A stretch of 64,000 bases of DNA from DAITBA01 sp036824005 (GTDB lineage: Bacteria > Pseudomonadota > Gammaproteobacteria > Burkholderiales > Rhodocyclaceae), in NCBI GenBank assembly GCA_036824005.1, contig DAITBA010000001.1, forward strand, positions 744,001 through 808,000, given 5' to 3'. Both the position numbers and the translations under genes were made by a program. Positions 52,760 to 59,361 of this stretch are shown here, piece after piece. How positions within the stretch are numbered: position 1 is the stretch's first letter; each line of letters starts with the position of its first letter. The notes under the pieces are model-generated. The model saw only the letters and a program-made list of their open reading frames with translations, ran no database searches and was not told where the DNA came from.

Positions 52760-53011
52760 CTACTTCAAGTTAGGTTGCTCGTGCCACTCTCGTACCAGCC
52801 GCTCTGCATCATCCCCACTGTTGTTGCCGGTGTCGCAGTGCTTGCAGTCGTTGCAGCACACAGAAAGCTCGCATCCGACATGCGCTTTGTCGTGGATCGC
52901 GTACTTCACGTCGGTTTCGCCGCATTTGGGGCAGCGGCGTTTCCAGCGGTTGTGCTCGGCCACATCCAGCCAGTCATACACATCCCAATTGCCAGTGTTT
53001 TTTTCTGCCAT
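52760..53011 (-). CDS. Small zinc-ribbon protein, antisense in cassette 1
   Basis: 83 aa with CPKCGETDVKYAIHDKAHVGC and CCNDCKHC, two or more Cys pairs that fit a zinc ribbon. A GGAGG ribosome-binding site is 7 bp upstream. It runs opposite to the attC orientation. Its last codons TTG AAG TAG lie outside the cassette, so the stop codon is borrowed from the phage gene that the array interrupts. No family is assigned. Confidence 0.7.
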   Translation of the reverse strand: MAEKNTGNWDVYDWLDVAEHNRWKRRCPKCGETDVKYAIHDKAHVGCELSVCCNDCKHCDTGNNSGDDAERLVREWHEQPNLK

Positions 53012-53024
53012 TTCTCAACCTCCA

Positions 53025-53089
53025 CAACCTAACTATTGCTTCCAGCCGACGGCCCTAACGGGCCTCGGCTGAAGCTGGCGTTATGAGGC
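53025..53089 (+). other. attC site 1 (end of cassette 1)
   Basis: R'' CAACCTAAC (53025-53033) and R' GTTATGA (53080-53086). The stem pairs GCTT/AAGC, CAGCCGA (53043-53049)/TCGGCTG (53065-53071) and GGCCC/GGGCC, with single unpaired C at 53042 and 53050 and a TAAC loop. These extrahelical bases on one strand are the strand-choice signal of integron attC sites. Confidence 0.85.
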
Positions 53090-53125
53090 GAAAGCCGCCG
53101 CCTCGAAAATTGTTGAAAATAGTTC

Positions 53126-53153
53126 TTGACATTGCACGCAATGCGTATATACT
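53126..53153 (+). promoter_or_regulatory. Promoter-operator of cassette 2
   Basis: Perfect TTGACA (53126-53131), 16-bp spacer, TATACT (53148-53153). The spacer holds an imperfect dyad TGCACGCA-A-TGCGTATA. A shared leader (CGCGCCTCGGGAACAGGGGC) precedes the first gene. The twin promoter in the next cassette has the same layout. Confidence 0.8.
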
Positions 53154-53208
53154 TTGAATCGTAGACACCAACTACACCGCGCCTCGGGAACAGGGGCTGG
53201 AGCCAAAA

Positions 53209-53454
53209 ATGAACGCCACCAAGAACTTTGAAATCGCCGTCGAAGCCCTCTACAACGAAGCCCCGAGCGAAAAGGCCCGTGCCTTCGTTGAACGGCTCGC
53301 CGCGCAGATTCGCGCCAAAGGCGAAGACTGGATCGAGGCCCGCGTGATCGAACTGCACATCACCGATGTCGAGGTCTCCGACAACGCCGTGTGCCCGATC
53401 GAAGACAACCGCTTGTTCTACTTGGAACGCTGGCAGCTCGCGCTGCTGAAGTGA
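53209..53454 (+). CDS. Cassette 2 first gene, hypothetical
   Basis: 81 aa, MNATKNFEIAVEALYNEAPS then EKARAFVERLAAQIRAKGED, helical and acidic, followed by WIEARVIELHITDVEV strands. No family is recognised. It heads a two-gene cassette with its own strong promoter, an arrangement common for toxin-antitoxin or regulatory cassettes in sedentary integrons. It has no similarity to the first gene of cassette 3. Confidence 0.7.
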   Translation: MNATKNFEIAVEALYNEAPSEKARAFVERLAAQIRAKGEDWIEARVIELHITDVEVSDNAVCPIEDNRLFYLERWQLALLK

Positions 53455-53455
53455 A

Positions 53456-53671
53456 ATGACCGGCCACCCGAACAGATCGCGGGGTGGTTCGCCATCCCGT
53501 AATCCAACTCCCGAAGAAGTCCGCGCCGCACGCGAGGCCGCAGGGCTTTCGCAAACCGAAGCCGCCGCGCTCATCCACTGCACCCTGCGCGGGTGGCAAG
53601 AGTGGGAGGCCGGCAACCGGCGCATGCACCCTGCGTTTTGGGAGTTGTGGCTCATCAAAGTCGCCTCATAA
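53456..53671 (+). CDS. XRE-type helix-turn-helix protein, cassette 2
   Basis: 71 aa. TPEEVRAAREAAGLSQTEAA, then HCTLRGWQEWEAGNRRMHP, is an XRE/HigA-like helix-turn-helix. It starts 2 bp after the first gene's stop codon. Its TAA stop codon lies inside the R'' arm of the attC that closes the cassette. It is about 65% identical over its core to the protein of cassette 3. It probably binds the dyad in the promoter spacer. Confidence 0.85.
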   Translation: MTGHPNRSRGGSPSRNPTPEEVRAAREAAGLSQTEAAALIHCTLRGWQEWEAGNRRMHPAFWELWLIKVAS

Positions 53672-53735
53672 CCCGTCAGTCGAGCCGACCTGCGCCAAAA
53701 GCGGCGCAGATCGGCTCACTTTTGCGTTGGAGGGC
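53663..53735 (+). other. attC site 2 (end of cassette 2)
   Basis: R'' GCCTCATAAC (53663-53672), R' GTTGGAG (53726-53732). The stem is GAGCCGA (53682-53688)/TCGGCTC (53711-53717) and CTGCGCC/GGCGCAG around an AAAAGC loop, with C53689 opposite A53710 unpaired. R'' is the 10-bp reverse complement of the cassette 2 start GTTATGAGGC. Confidence 0.85.
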
Positions 53736-53771
53736 TTGGAACCGCCCTCGAATATTTTTCGCACAAACCCC

Positions 53772-53799
53772 TTGACATTACGCGCAATGCGCGTATTAT
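53772..53799 (+). promoter_or_regulatory. Promoter-operator of cassette 3
   Basis: TTGACA (53772-53777), 16 bp, TATTAT (53794-53799). The spacer carries a perfect dyad TACGCGCA-A-TGCGCGTA (53779-53795). The layout is the same as at 53126-53153, so both probably answer to XRE proteins encoded in the cassettes. Confidence 0.82.
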
Positions 53800-53854
53800 T
53801 CGGGTTGTGGATACGCCACAACCGCGCCTCGGGACTCAGGGGCTGGAGATGAAA

Positions 53855-54097
53855 ATGAGCAACTACGACGCCCTCAGCCTCTACCTGGTCAGCGAAGGCA
53901 CCGTCACCCCGGCGACGACCGCAACCGAATGGGATGGCACCAACTCCATCCTGGTGGCCGCCAGCTCCGAAGAGGGTGCACTCAAGGTCGCCGACGCCTA
54001 CGACCGTGGCCTTGTCCAAGCCGACAACCTCGCCTGGGGTGGCGAAACCATTGCCGTTGTCACACTGCGCGACCGCGATACCGGCCTGTATGCCTAA
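53855..54097 (+). CDS. Cassette 3 first gene, hypothetical
   Basis: 80 aa from the ATG at 53855, chosen because it aligns with the cassette 2 start after a shared CAGGGGCTGGAG leader. MSNYDALSLYLVSEGTVTPA, then ILVAASSEEGALKVADAYDRG and TIAVVTLRDRDTGLYA. No family is recognised. It overlaps the next gene by 8 bp. Confidence 0.7.
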   Translation: MSNYDALSLYLVSEGTVTPATTATEWDGTNSILVAASSEEGALKVADAYDRGLVQADNLAWGGETIAVVTLRDRDTGLYA

Positions 54098-54308
54098 CCA
54101 CCCGAACCGCTCGCGGGGCGGTTCGCCGTCCCGCAACCCGACCCCCGAGGAAATCCGGGACGCACGCGAGGCTGCGGGCCTGTCGCAAACGGCGGCCGGC
54201 GCGCTGGTGCATACCACCTGCCGCACCTGGCAGCAGTGGGAGGCCGGCGACCGGCGCATGCATCCCGCGTTCTTCGAGCTATTCAGCATCAAGGTTTCCG
54301 CGCCGTAG
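54090..54308 (+). CDS. XRE-type helix-turn-helix protein, cassette 3
   Basis: 72 aa, HPNRSRGGSPSRNPTPEEIR then AREAAGLSQTAAGALVHTTC and WQQWEAGDRRMHPAFFELF. The first 25 residues are nearly identical to the cassette 2 protein, and the rest is clearly homologous. It is an HigA/XRE-like DNA-binding protein. Confidence 0.85.
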   Translation: MPNHPNRSRGGSPSRNPTPEEIRDAREAAGLSQTAAGALVHTTCRTWQQWEAGDRRMHPAFFELFSIKVSAP

Positions 54309-54609
54309 CGGCGCCCTCCAACCCGTCGTTCGTGTTGGACTCGCCGCAAGCTGCGCTTGCGTCGAGCCCCACAACTCTGGCGTTAGCCGGCAATGACAGG
54401 TACACGTCGCGCCCTTCTCCATCCTTCCACAGCGGCTCATCCATCTGCTTGGCCAGGTGCGGGCACTGTTCCTGCGCGCACGGCACCAGCACGCCGAGAT
54501 CTTCATCGACGAGCGCGGCGAGAATTCCGCAGCCGCAGCCACTGCCATAGCAGTTGGCCGTTATCTCCGCTTCCTGCAGCCCCATCACAACTGCGAACAT
54601 CCTGCCCAT
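54289..54609 (-). CDS. Small Cys-rich phage protein with cassette-altered C-terminus
   Basis: 106 aa from the ATG at 54609 (AGGGGG 7 bp upstream; starts at 54630 and 54648 are also possible). Cys-rich N-terminal half (ITANCYGSGCGCGILAALV, PCAQEQCPHLAKQMDEPLW). Codon AAC at 54384-54382 is the cassette junction, so the last 30 residues are encoded by attC3 and cassette DNA. Without the cassettes the frame would continue AAC TTG AAG TAG and give a 78-aa protein ending PANLK. No family is recognised. Confidence 0.6.
   Translation of the reverse strand: MGRMFAVVMGLQEAEITANCYGSGCGCGILAALVDEDLGVLVPCAQEQCPHLAKQMDEPLWKDGEGRDVYLSLPANARVVGLDASAACGESNTNDGLEGAATARKP
54313..54391 (+). other. attC site 3 (end of cassette 3)
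   Basis: R'' GCCCTCCAAC (54313-54322), R' GTTAGCC (54382-54388). The stem includes CTCG/CGAG and CGCAAGC (54345-54351)/GCTTGCG (54355-54361), with mismatched bases between the two parts. R'' is the exact reverse complement of the cassette 3 start GTTGGAGGGC. The TTAGCC after the G belongs to the phage target gene. Confidence 0.82.
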
Positions 54610-54675
54610 CATCAATCCCCCTGTCGCCATGCTAACCGCATCCAGCAACCGCGCACGCGCGGCTGCAGGTCGGGG

Positions 54676-54954
54676 TCAGGTCCTCGCGATCGCTTGCTTG
54701 AGTTCCCCGGCGACCGAGAGCTTCACCACCGCTCGCGCCGGGATGTCCATCGCCTCGCCGGTACGCGGATTGCGCCCCTTGCGGGCGGCGCGCCGCTCGA
54801 CATGCAGCTTGCCGATATGCGGCAACGGAATCTCGCCGCCCGAGGACAGCTCCACCATTGCGACGCTGCCCAGGAAATCCAGCATATCGGCCGCGACGGA
54901 TTTCTTGATGTCGCATCCGCTTGCCACGCGCTCGATCAGTTGCTTACGATTCAT
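54676..54954 (-). CDS. HU-family DNA-binding protein
   Basis: 92 aa. MNRKQLIERVASGCDIKKSV, then SSGGEIPLPHIGKLHVERRA and RKGRNPRTGEAMDIPARAVV, with the HU arm region NPRTGE. An AAAGGAGC ribosome-binding site is present. HU genes occur in Mu-like phages, where HU or IHF assists transposition. Confidence 0.9.
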   Translation of the reverse strand: MNRKQLIERVASGCDIKKSVAADMLDFLGSVAMVELSSGGEIPLPHIGKLHVERRAARKGRNPRTGEAMDIPARAVVKLSVAGELKQAIART

Positions 54955-54980
54955 TCCATGCTCCTTTCTGTGGTTAAAAA

Positions 54981-55505
54981 TCATTCGCCGCCGGCTTCCG
55001 CCAGGGCATCCTTCAGCAACGCGTCGACGAACTTTTCGACCCAACCATCCGCGGGCTTGATCAATACCGTGTCGGAGGCGTTCTCGATGTTACAGCCGAT
55101 GCGCTTCAGTTCCTGCGCGCTCAACTTCGCCAGCGCCTGCTTGATCGGCGTCTCGACGGGTTTCAACAGCTCACCGGCGCGATCGGGAAAATGGCGATGA
55201 ATGAGGACGGCCACCCGCCCGGCATCCTCGAAGGTGATCTTGCCCGGATTCTTCTGCCAGCCGACCTTGATGCCGTGCATCACCACCGAGCGCGGCCGCA
55301 TGAACAGCTCCGGCGCCGCAGCGATCGCTGCCTCCAGCGCGGTATGGGCATTGGCGCAGTCATCGATGCATCGCTGGAGCGCCTCGCGATGCCGTTGCTG
55401 TGCGCTCTCCAGCGCCGCCTGCAGGCTGCGGCAGTGCGCCGCCAGGCGCTCGCGCGCGGTGGCATAGTCCTGAGTCAGGGTCTCGATCAGGGCGAAGTCT
55501 GTCAT
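54981..55505 (-). CDS. DUF3164 family phage protein
   Basis: 174 aa from the ATG at 55505 (GGAGAAAACC upstream). N-terminal coiled coil, then FEDAGRVAVLIHRHFPDRAG-like and LKPVETPIKQALAKLSAQEL, and CNIENASDTVLIKPADGWVE. DUF3164 is a regular member of Mu-like early regions, with unknown function. Confidence 0.82.
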   Translation of the reverse strand: MTDFALIETLTQDYATARERLAAHCRSLQAALESAQQRHREALQRCIDDCANAHTALEAAIAAAPELFMRPRSVVMHGIKVGWQKNPGKITFEDAGRVAVLIHRHFPDRAGELLKPVETPIKQALAKLSAQELKRIGCNIENASDTVLIKPADGWVEKFVDALLKDALAEAGGE

Positions 55506-55723
55506 GGTTTTCTCCGGGGGGTGCGCGCCAGTCGGTATTCGGCATAGCGCTTGCCGGTCGCACCGACATGCGCCGCGCTGATGATCTTGTGGCCTGCTTG
55601 CCGTAGATCGTAGATCCGCGCCCCCAGGCGCATGCAGCCGCAGCCATGCAGAGCGTCCAGCGGCGTGAGACGGAAGCCGCGCTTCAATTGGGCGAGAATC
55701 CACTTGCTTTGACTCTGACTCAT
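55502..55723 (-). CDS. Small winged-helix phage protein
   Basis: 73 aa. MSQSQSKWILAQLKRGFRLT, LDALHGCGCMRLGARIYDLR and QAGHKIISAAHVG resemble the helix-turn-helix domain found in phage proteins that read LT..A...G...L..RI..LR..G. It overlaps DUF3164 by 4 bp. Confidence 0.72.
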   Translation of the reverse strand: MSQSQSKWILAQLKRGFRLTPLDALHGCGCMRLGARIYDLRQAGHKIISAAHVGATGKRYAEYRLARTPRRKP

Positions 55724-55926
55724 AGGACAGGCATCTCCGAGGGTAGGACGACGAGTTCATCCAGTCGATGCAGGCGCGTCAGACGCCTGCAGCCAGGCTT
55801 GGTGAAATTCACACGCAGCAGCTCGTCGGCATAAACCTGCTCGACCCAGCCCAGCCGGCCCTTGTCGCCGTCGGCGGGCTTGACGAACACGCGCCGGCCG
55901 ACCAGGGCATGCTCAATCAATGGCAT
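55720..55926 (-). CDS. Small phage protein, unknown
   Basis: 68 aa from the ATG at 55926 (AAGGAG upstream). VGRRVFVKPADGDKGRLGWV is beta-rich and may be an SH3-like or KOW-like barrel. It overlaps its downstream neighbour by 4 bp and its upstream neighbour by 14 bp. Confidence 0.6.
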   Translation of the reverse strand: MPLIEHALVGRRVFVKPADGDKGRLGWVEQVYADELLRVNFTKPGCRRLTRLHRLDELVVLPSEMPVL

Positions 55927-56452
55927 CGGAATCTCCTTTTCGGGTGTAGCGGCCGAGGTCCTTGCGTATCGCCTCCGGGATCGCCTTCGCCGCGCGCCTC
56001 GGCTCCGATTGCGCGCCGCGCGCCCACGCCGCCTGCTGCCGATCGCCTTCGCGCTGCGCCTCGACACGGCGCTCCACCTGGTCGGCGGCGCCGCACAGGA
56101 TCTCGTAGAGATAGCCATGCGATTTCAGCGGCAGGCTGAGCCGTTCGGGGTTGGCGAGCATCGTGCCCAGAGCGTTGATCCACGCCTCCCGTGGTGCCGG
56201 CCAGGTGCGCCCGCGGCGCTCGATCTTGCCGGCGACGATCGCGGGCAGGATTTCCTCCAGCAGGCCGCGCACGCGATCCCACGTGAGCGCCCGGCGCGCC
56301 GGGCGGAACAGCGCCAGATAGCGCACCAGCAATACGCCCAGCTCGCCCTGGCCGATCAGCGCCGCGGCGAGCGCATTGCGCGCCGCCTCATCGGCGATCA
56401 GCACATCGAGGCTCGCACGCGCACCGCAGGCGGGACAGGTGGTGAGCATCAA
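55913..56452 (-). CDS. Conserved Mu-like phage protein with N-terminal zinc ribbon
   Basis: 179 aa. MMLTTCPACGARASLDVLIA at the N-terminus, then LVRYLALFRPARRALTWDRV and LPAIVAGKIERRGRTWPAPR. I recall similar proteins in early regions of Mu-like phages with no assigned function. Basic C-terminal tail. Confidence 0.68.
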   Translation of the reverse strand: MMLTTCPACGARASLDVLIADEAARNALAAALIGQGELGVLLVRYLALFRPARRALTWDRVRGLLEEILPAIVAGKIERRGRTWPAPREAWINALGTMLANPERLSLPLKSHGYLYEILCGAADQVERRVEAQREGDRQQAAWARGAQSEPRRAAKAIPEAIRKDLGRYTRKGDSDAID

Positions 56453-56688
56453 TGCAACTCCGTCCCGGCGCCGCGGCGCAGCACCGCGAGCACGGCGTTG
56501 CGCGCCGCCTGGATGCGCTCGGAGACCTCCTGCAATTGGGCCAGGGTGATCTCACGGCGCGTGAATACCGCCAACGCATAGCCCAACGCCATGCCCTCTT
56601 CGAGCACCACCTGGACGGGCACCACGGCTTGCGCCATCTTGTCTTCGCGTTCGGCGAGATGGCGTTCGAGGTCCTCGGGCAGATTCAT
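56449..56688 (-). CDS. Small phage protein, unknown
   Basis: 79 aa from the ATG at 56688, overlapping both neighbours by 4 bp. MNLPEDLERHLAEREDKMAQ then LGYALAVFTRREITLAQLQE, helical. No family assigned. Confidence 0.6.
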   Translation of the reverse strand: MNLPEDLERHLAEREDKMAQAVVPVQVVLEEGMALGYALAVFTRREITLAQLQEVSERIQAARNAVLAVLRRGAGTELH

Positions 56689-57188
56689 GATCCAGGCACC
56701 TCCGCGACCCGTTCGAGGTACGCAAACAGCAATCCGGTCTGCTCGCGGCGCAACTCGATGCGCTGGCCGCCAGCCTCGATGACCAGGCTGCCGTCGTTCC
56801 AGAGGGCGCAGCGCAGCTCCTGGCCGTCGCTCGGCATCCCCGCCGGGGCCGCGGTACGCGCGGCCCCGGGCTTCGCTGGGACGGCGCGCTCCTCGGGGAG
56901 GGAGGGAGCCGATAGCGCGCTGCCGGTGTTTTGCGCCACCGCCGGCTGGGCGGCCGCCGATGCGGCGGCTATACGATGATCGATGGGCGCCCGCCAGTAG
57001 GCATGTGGCGTCGCCTCGGTGCGCAGCGCTTCCCCGCGCCGGAAAAACGCCGAAAGCTGTTTGCTGACCTCCTCGGCCGTCTGCGCGAGCTCCGAGCGCT
57101 CGAACAGCTTCTTCGCCGTGAGGGCAGCTTCCGGCGCCGCAGGCAACAGCCCGCGGATCTCGTCGGACAAGGTAATCGGTCGATTCAT
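56685..57188 (-). CDS. Phage protein with N-terminal winged-helix-like part
   Basis: 167 aa. IRGLLPAAPEAALTAKKLFE then EVSKQLSAFFRRGEALRTE resembles a small winged helix. An Ala/Pro linker and a C-terminal beta segment (LRCALWNDGSLVIEAGGQRI) follow. No family assigned. Confidence 0.58.
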   Translation of the reverse strand: MNRPITLSDEIRGLLPAAPEAALTAKKLFERSELAQTAEEVSKQLSAFFRRGEALRTEATPHAYWRAPIDHRIAAASAAAQPAVAQNTGSALSAPSLPEERAVPAKPGAARTAAPAGMPSDGQELRCALWNDGSLVIEAGGQRIELRREQTGLLFAYLERVAEVPGS

Positions 57189-57200
57189 GTCGGGCCTCCT

Positions 57201-57445
57201 TCAGGCGTCGCGCACGATCGCCGCGGTGACCAGGGACGATCCCTCCTGGGCGGCGGCGTTCAGGGCGCGGATGGCGAGATTGTTGAGCGCGAGCGGATAG
57301 CACAGGCTGATCGCCCGGGCGTCGTGCCCCTGGCCCTGGCTGATGGTGAGCCGTGCGCGCATCGCCTCGTAGGCCTCCGGCTTGAAGACCTTCTGCGGCT
57401 CGACGCCGATGCGCGCGAGCTTGTGGCCGATGTAGTCGGCCACAT
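57201..57445 (-). pseudogene. C-terminal fragment of a transposition AAA ATPase (MuB/ExeA-like)
   Basis: The frame HHVADYIGHKLARIG, FKPEAYEAMRARLTI, and CYPLALNNLAIRALNAAAQE then VTAAIVRDA matches the C-terminal helical domain of ExeA/MuB-like ATPases. The N-terminal ATP-binding part is missing because the 953-bp repeat R2 joins here at 57446. Mu B activates the transposase, and no transposase gene is present. Confidence 0.6.
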
Positions 57446-57564
57446 GGTGCTTGACGGCACGATAATTGGAGGGGATTTGCCGAAAAATTGCGTAATTTTT
57501 AGGCAGGTACCGAAAATTGCAATTGGCATTGTGCGGCGCGGCAACGAAGGGCGCCGGGGTGAGG

Positions 57565-58110
57565 CTAGAGGGACAGAAACTCCTCGATCACATCCAGGAT
57601 GCTCTGCTCATCTGATGGTGAGAGGCCAAGGAAAGGGCGCGCAGGGATATCGCCCCACAGGTGAGGGAATGCGGATTTTTTGCCACCGAACTGCTGCATC
57701 GCTGAATAGATCATGGGGGAGCCGACCTCCACCCCATCGCTGACGACGTTGTAGAAAATCTGATCAGCCAGGAGGCCAGTCAGGCCGTGCAGCGGCTTCT
57801 TGGCCGCGGCAATGGCGGCCTTCTTTCTTTCACCGGCCCTACCCGTGAAACTCTTCTTCGTACCTGTACGCTTACCGGTGACTTTGTCGAACAACCCGGT
57901 GCGCTGACGTAGGTAATGTTCAATGGTGGTCGGGCTGTTCGGCGCCCATGGATTGCCATCCGGCCCCCGTCCCGCCACGAATCTCTGCTTTGTGCTCTCC
58001 GCAACCAGCTCGCCGATTGCGAAGAACGCCGGGCGTGAGTTCTGCGTCCGAGCGAGCAGCCGCTCGACCGCAGACCTTACATTGCTATCGGCGAGATCGA
58101 TCTTGATCAC
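57565..58110 (-). CDS. Phage virion morphogenesis protein, second copy
   Basis: 181 aa, identical in sequence to the protein at 47903-48448. It is complete because the repeat covers it fully. Confidence 0.85.
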   Translation of the reverse strand: MIKIDLADSNVRSAVERLLARTQNSRPAFFAIGELVAESTKQRFVAGRGPDGNPWAPNSPTTIEHYLRQRTGLFDKVTGKRTGTKKSFTGRAGERKKAAIAAAKKPLHGLTGLLADQIFYNVVSDGVEVGSPMIYSAMQQFGGKKSAFPHLWGDIPARPFLGLSPSDEQSILDVIEEFLSL

Positions 58111-58398
58111 GATGGCTCGGACTCGCCGGCGAGCTGATACTCGCGCATGCGCGCCCAGACCCCAAAGTACGCCTCATGGCGATCCGGGTCCGAGACCGAC
58201 CCCTTGAAGTTGGCATAGTTCATCGTCAAAACACGTTCGAGCACTTTTTCCGCAACGACGGTCCGCTGCAGCACGGCGCGGTACGGATAGTCATGGCCCG
58301 GGGTGCGACGAGCCTTAAATCCGGTGAAAACCGCCTCGATATCCCCCTTTCGTCGCGCTCGAACCAACAGCATGTCCGATTTATCGCGGTGCGCGACG
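58107..58398 (-). pseudogene. 5'-truncated copy of the 110-codon gene
   Basis: The last 96 or so codons of the gene at 48445-48777 (HRDKSDMLLVRARRKGDIEA onward). The start is lost at the repeat edge (58398), and upstream sequence is the end of hslR. Confidence 0.8.
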
Positions 58399-58405
58399 CG
58401 CGGGC

Positions 58406-58816
58406 TCACATCGCGCCATTGTCCAAACGCGACAACCGGCGCCGGTCGCGCTTGGTCGGTCGGCCGCGCAGCGCCGGTCGCGCTGCTCCCTGCATCTTCC
58501 GCGCCTCCAGCGCCGACTGTCGTCGCGCGAGACTATCCGCTGTTTCCTCGTAGAGGTTTTGTGCTTCCGCCGCCGGCCGGCGCTGGCTCGACAAGGCCCT
58601 GACAACAATCGTCCAGTGCATGTCGGCGATGCCGATGTCAAGCGTATTGCCGATCCTGATCTCTTTTGCCGGTTTGGTCCGGGCGCCGTTCAGATGCACC
58701 TTGCCGCCTTCGACTGCCGCGGCGGCCATAGCTCGCGTCTTGTAGAATCGTGCCGCCCATAGCCACTTATCGAGGCGGGCGCGCCCTGGAGTTTGGTCTT
58801 GCGCCGCAGCGCTCAC
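58406..58816 (-). CDS. hslR: Ribosome-associated heat shock protein Hsp15 (S4 domain)
   Basis: 136 aa from a GTG at 58816 overlapping the regA stop codon (GTGA). The S4 domain RLDKWLWAARFYKTRAMAAA and KVHLNGARTKPAKEI are clear. The C-terminal tail is basic. It binds free 50S subunits with nascent chains. The prophage sits 7 bp behind its stop codon. Confidence 0.88.
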   Translation of the reverse strand: MSAAAQDQTPGRARLDKWLWAARFYKTRAMAAAAVEGGKVHLNGARTKPAKEIRIGNTLDIGIADMHWTIVVRALSSQRRPAAEAQNLYEETADSLARRQSALEARKMQGAARPALRGRPTKRDRRRLSRLDNGAM

Positions 58817-59361
58817 GACTTCGCCGGCCTCTTGCCCAGCTTGCGCTGCAGAGTCCGGCGGTGCATCTTCAGCGCGCGAGCGGTGGCGGAGATGTTGCCC
58901 TGATTCTCCGCCAGCACGCGTTGGATGTGTTCCCATTCCAGCCGGTCGACGGACAGGGGTTCGCCGCTCACGGGCAGGGACGAGTCGCCCGCCGTGCGAT
59001 GCAGCGCCGCAACCACGTCGTCCGCATCCACGGGCTTGGCGAGATAATGCGTGGCGCCCAGCTTGATCGCCTCGACGGCAGTAGCGATGCTCGCATAGCC
59101 CGTGAGCATCACGATACGCGTCTCGGCGTCGAGCTCGATCAGCTTTTCGATCAAAGTCAGCCCGGAATCTCCCGGCATCTTAAGGTCCACCACGGCGTAT
59201 TCCGGTGGTTGGTCGGTGGCCAGCTCGATCGCCTGCTCCGTCGAGGCGGCGGCGGTGACGGCGAAACCACGCCGCGTCAGGGCGCGGCCGAGCACACCGC
59301 GGAACACGTCGTCATCGTCCACCAGCAGCAGGGAGGGTCGATCCTGATCGCTGTCGTTCAT
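58813..59361 (-). CDS. regA: Response regulator RegA/PrrA family
   Basis: 182 aa from the ATG at 59361. A receiver domain (LLLVDDDDVFRGVLGRALTR, phospho-Asp in VVDLKMPGDSG, MLTGYASI, KPVDADD) is followed by a Fis-type helix-turn-helix with the RegA hallmark QGNISATARALKMHRRTLQR. It works with the RegB kinase encoded just upstream (4-bp overlap). RegA proteins control redox and respiratory genes. Confidence 0.92.
   Translation of the reverse strand: MNDSDQDRPSLLLVDDDDVFRGVLGRALTRRGFAVTAAASTEQAIELATDQPPEYAVVDLKMPGDSGLTLIEKLIELDAETRIVMLTGYASIATAVEAIKLGATHYLAKPVDADDVVAALHRTAGDSSLPVSGEPLSVDRLEWEHIQRVLAENQGNISATARALKMHRRTLQRKLGKRPAKS

Larger units (their letters stand above)
52769..54388 (+). mobile_element. 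Cluster of three integron-type gene cassettes
   Basis: Three cassettes (52770-53080, 53081-53726, 53727-54382), each ending in an attC-like hairpin and each starting at a G^TT junction. The cassette starts GTTAGGTTG, GTTATGAGGC and GTTGGAGGGC are perfect reverse complements of CAACCTAAC, GCCTCATAAC and GCCCTCCAAC, the first arms of their own attC sites. This is the defining relation of circularisable cassettes. No intI gene is in the window, so it is a CALIN-type array. Removing it rejoins TTCAAG to TTAGCC in a minus-strand phage gene. Confidence 0.85.
47786..58398 (-). mobile_element. Defective Mu-like prophage carrying integron-type cassettes
   Basis: Mu-like genes run right to left: truncated AAA ATPase, small early genes, DUF3164, HU, gp16, Mor activator, MuF-domain protein and virion-morphogenesis gpG. 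Absent are repressor, transposase A, terminase, portal, protease, capsid and tail genes. A 953-bp direct repeat occurs at both ends (47784-48736 and 57446-58398). An 8-bp CGCGCGGG word is present just outside both ends (47778-47785 and 58397-58404) and may or may not be a target duplication. The host genes around it are hslU and hslR. Confidence 0.75.
57446..58398. repeat. 953-bp direct repeat, right copy (R2)
   Basis: Same sequence as 47784-48736 (offset 9662). On its left it joins the interior of the truncated ATPase gene. On its right it stops inside the 110-codon gene and meets host DNA 7 bp before the hslR stop codon. Confidence 0.9.

Noticed and set aside
58397..58404. 8-bp CGCGCGGG at both prophage edges as a target duplication
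   Set aside because: Mu-like phages make 5-bp duplications and the right edge is a truncated gene, not a phage end. In GC-rich DNA the match may be chance, so I did not score it as a finding.
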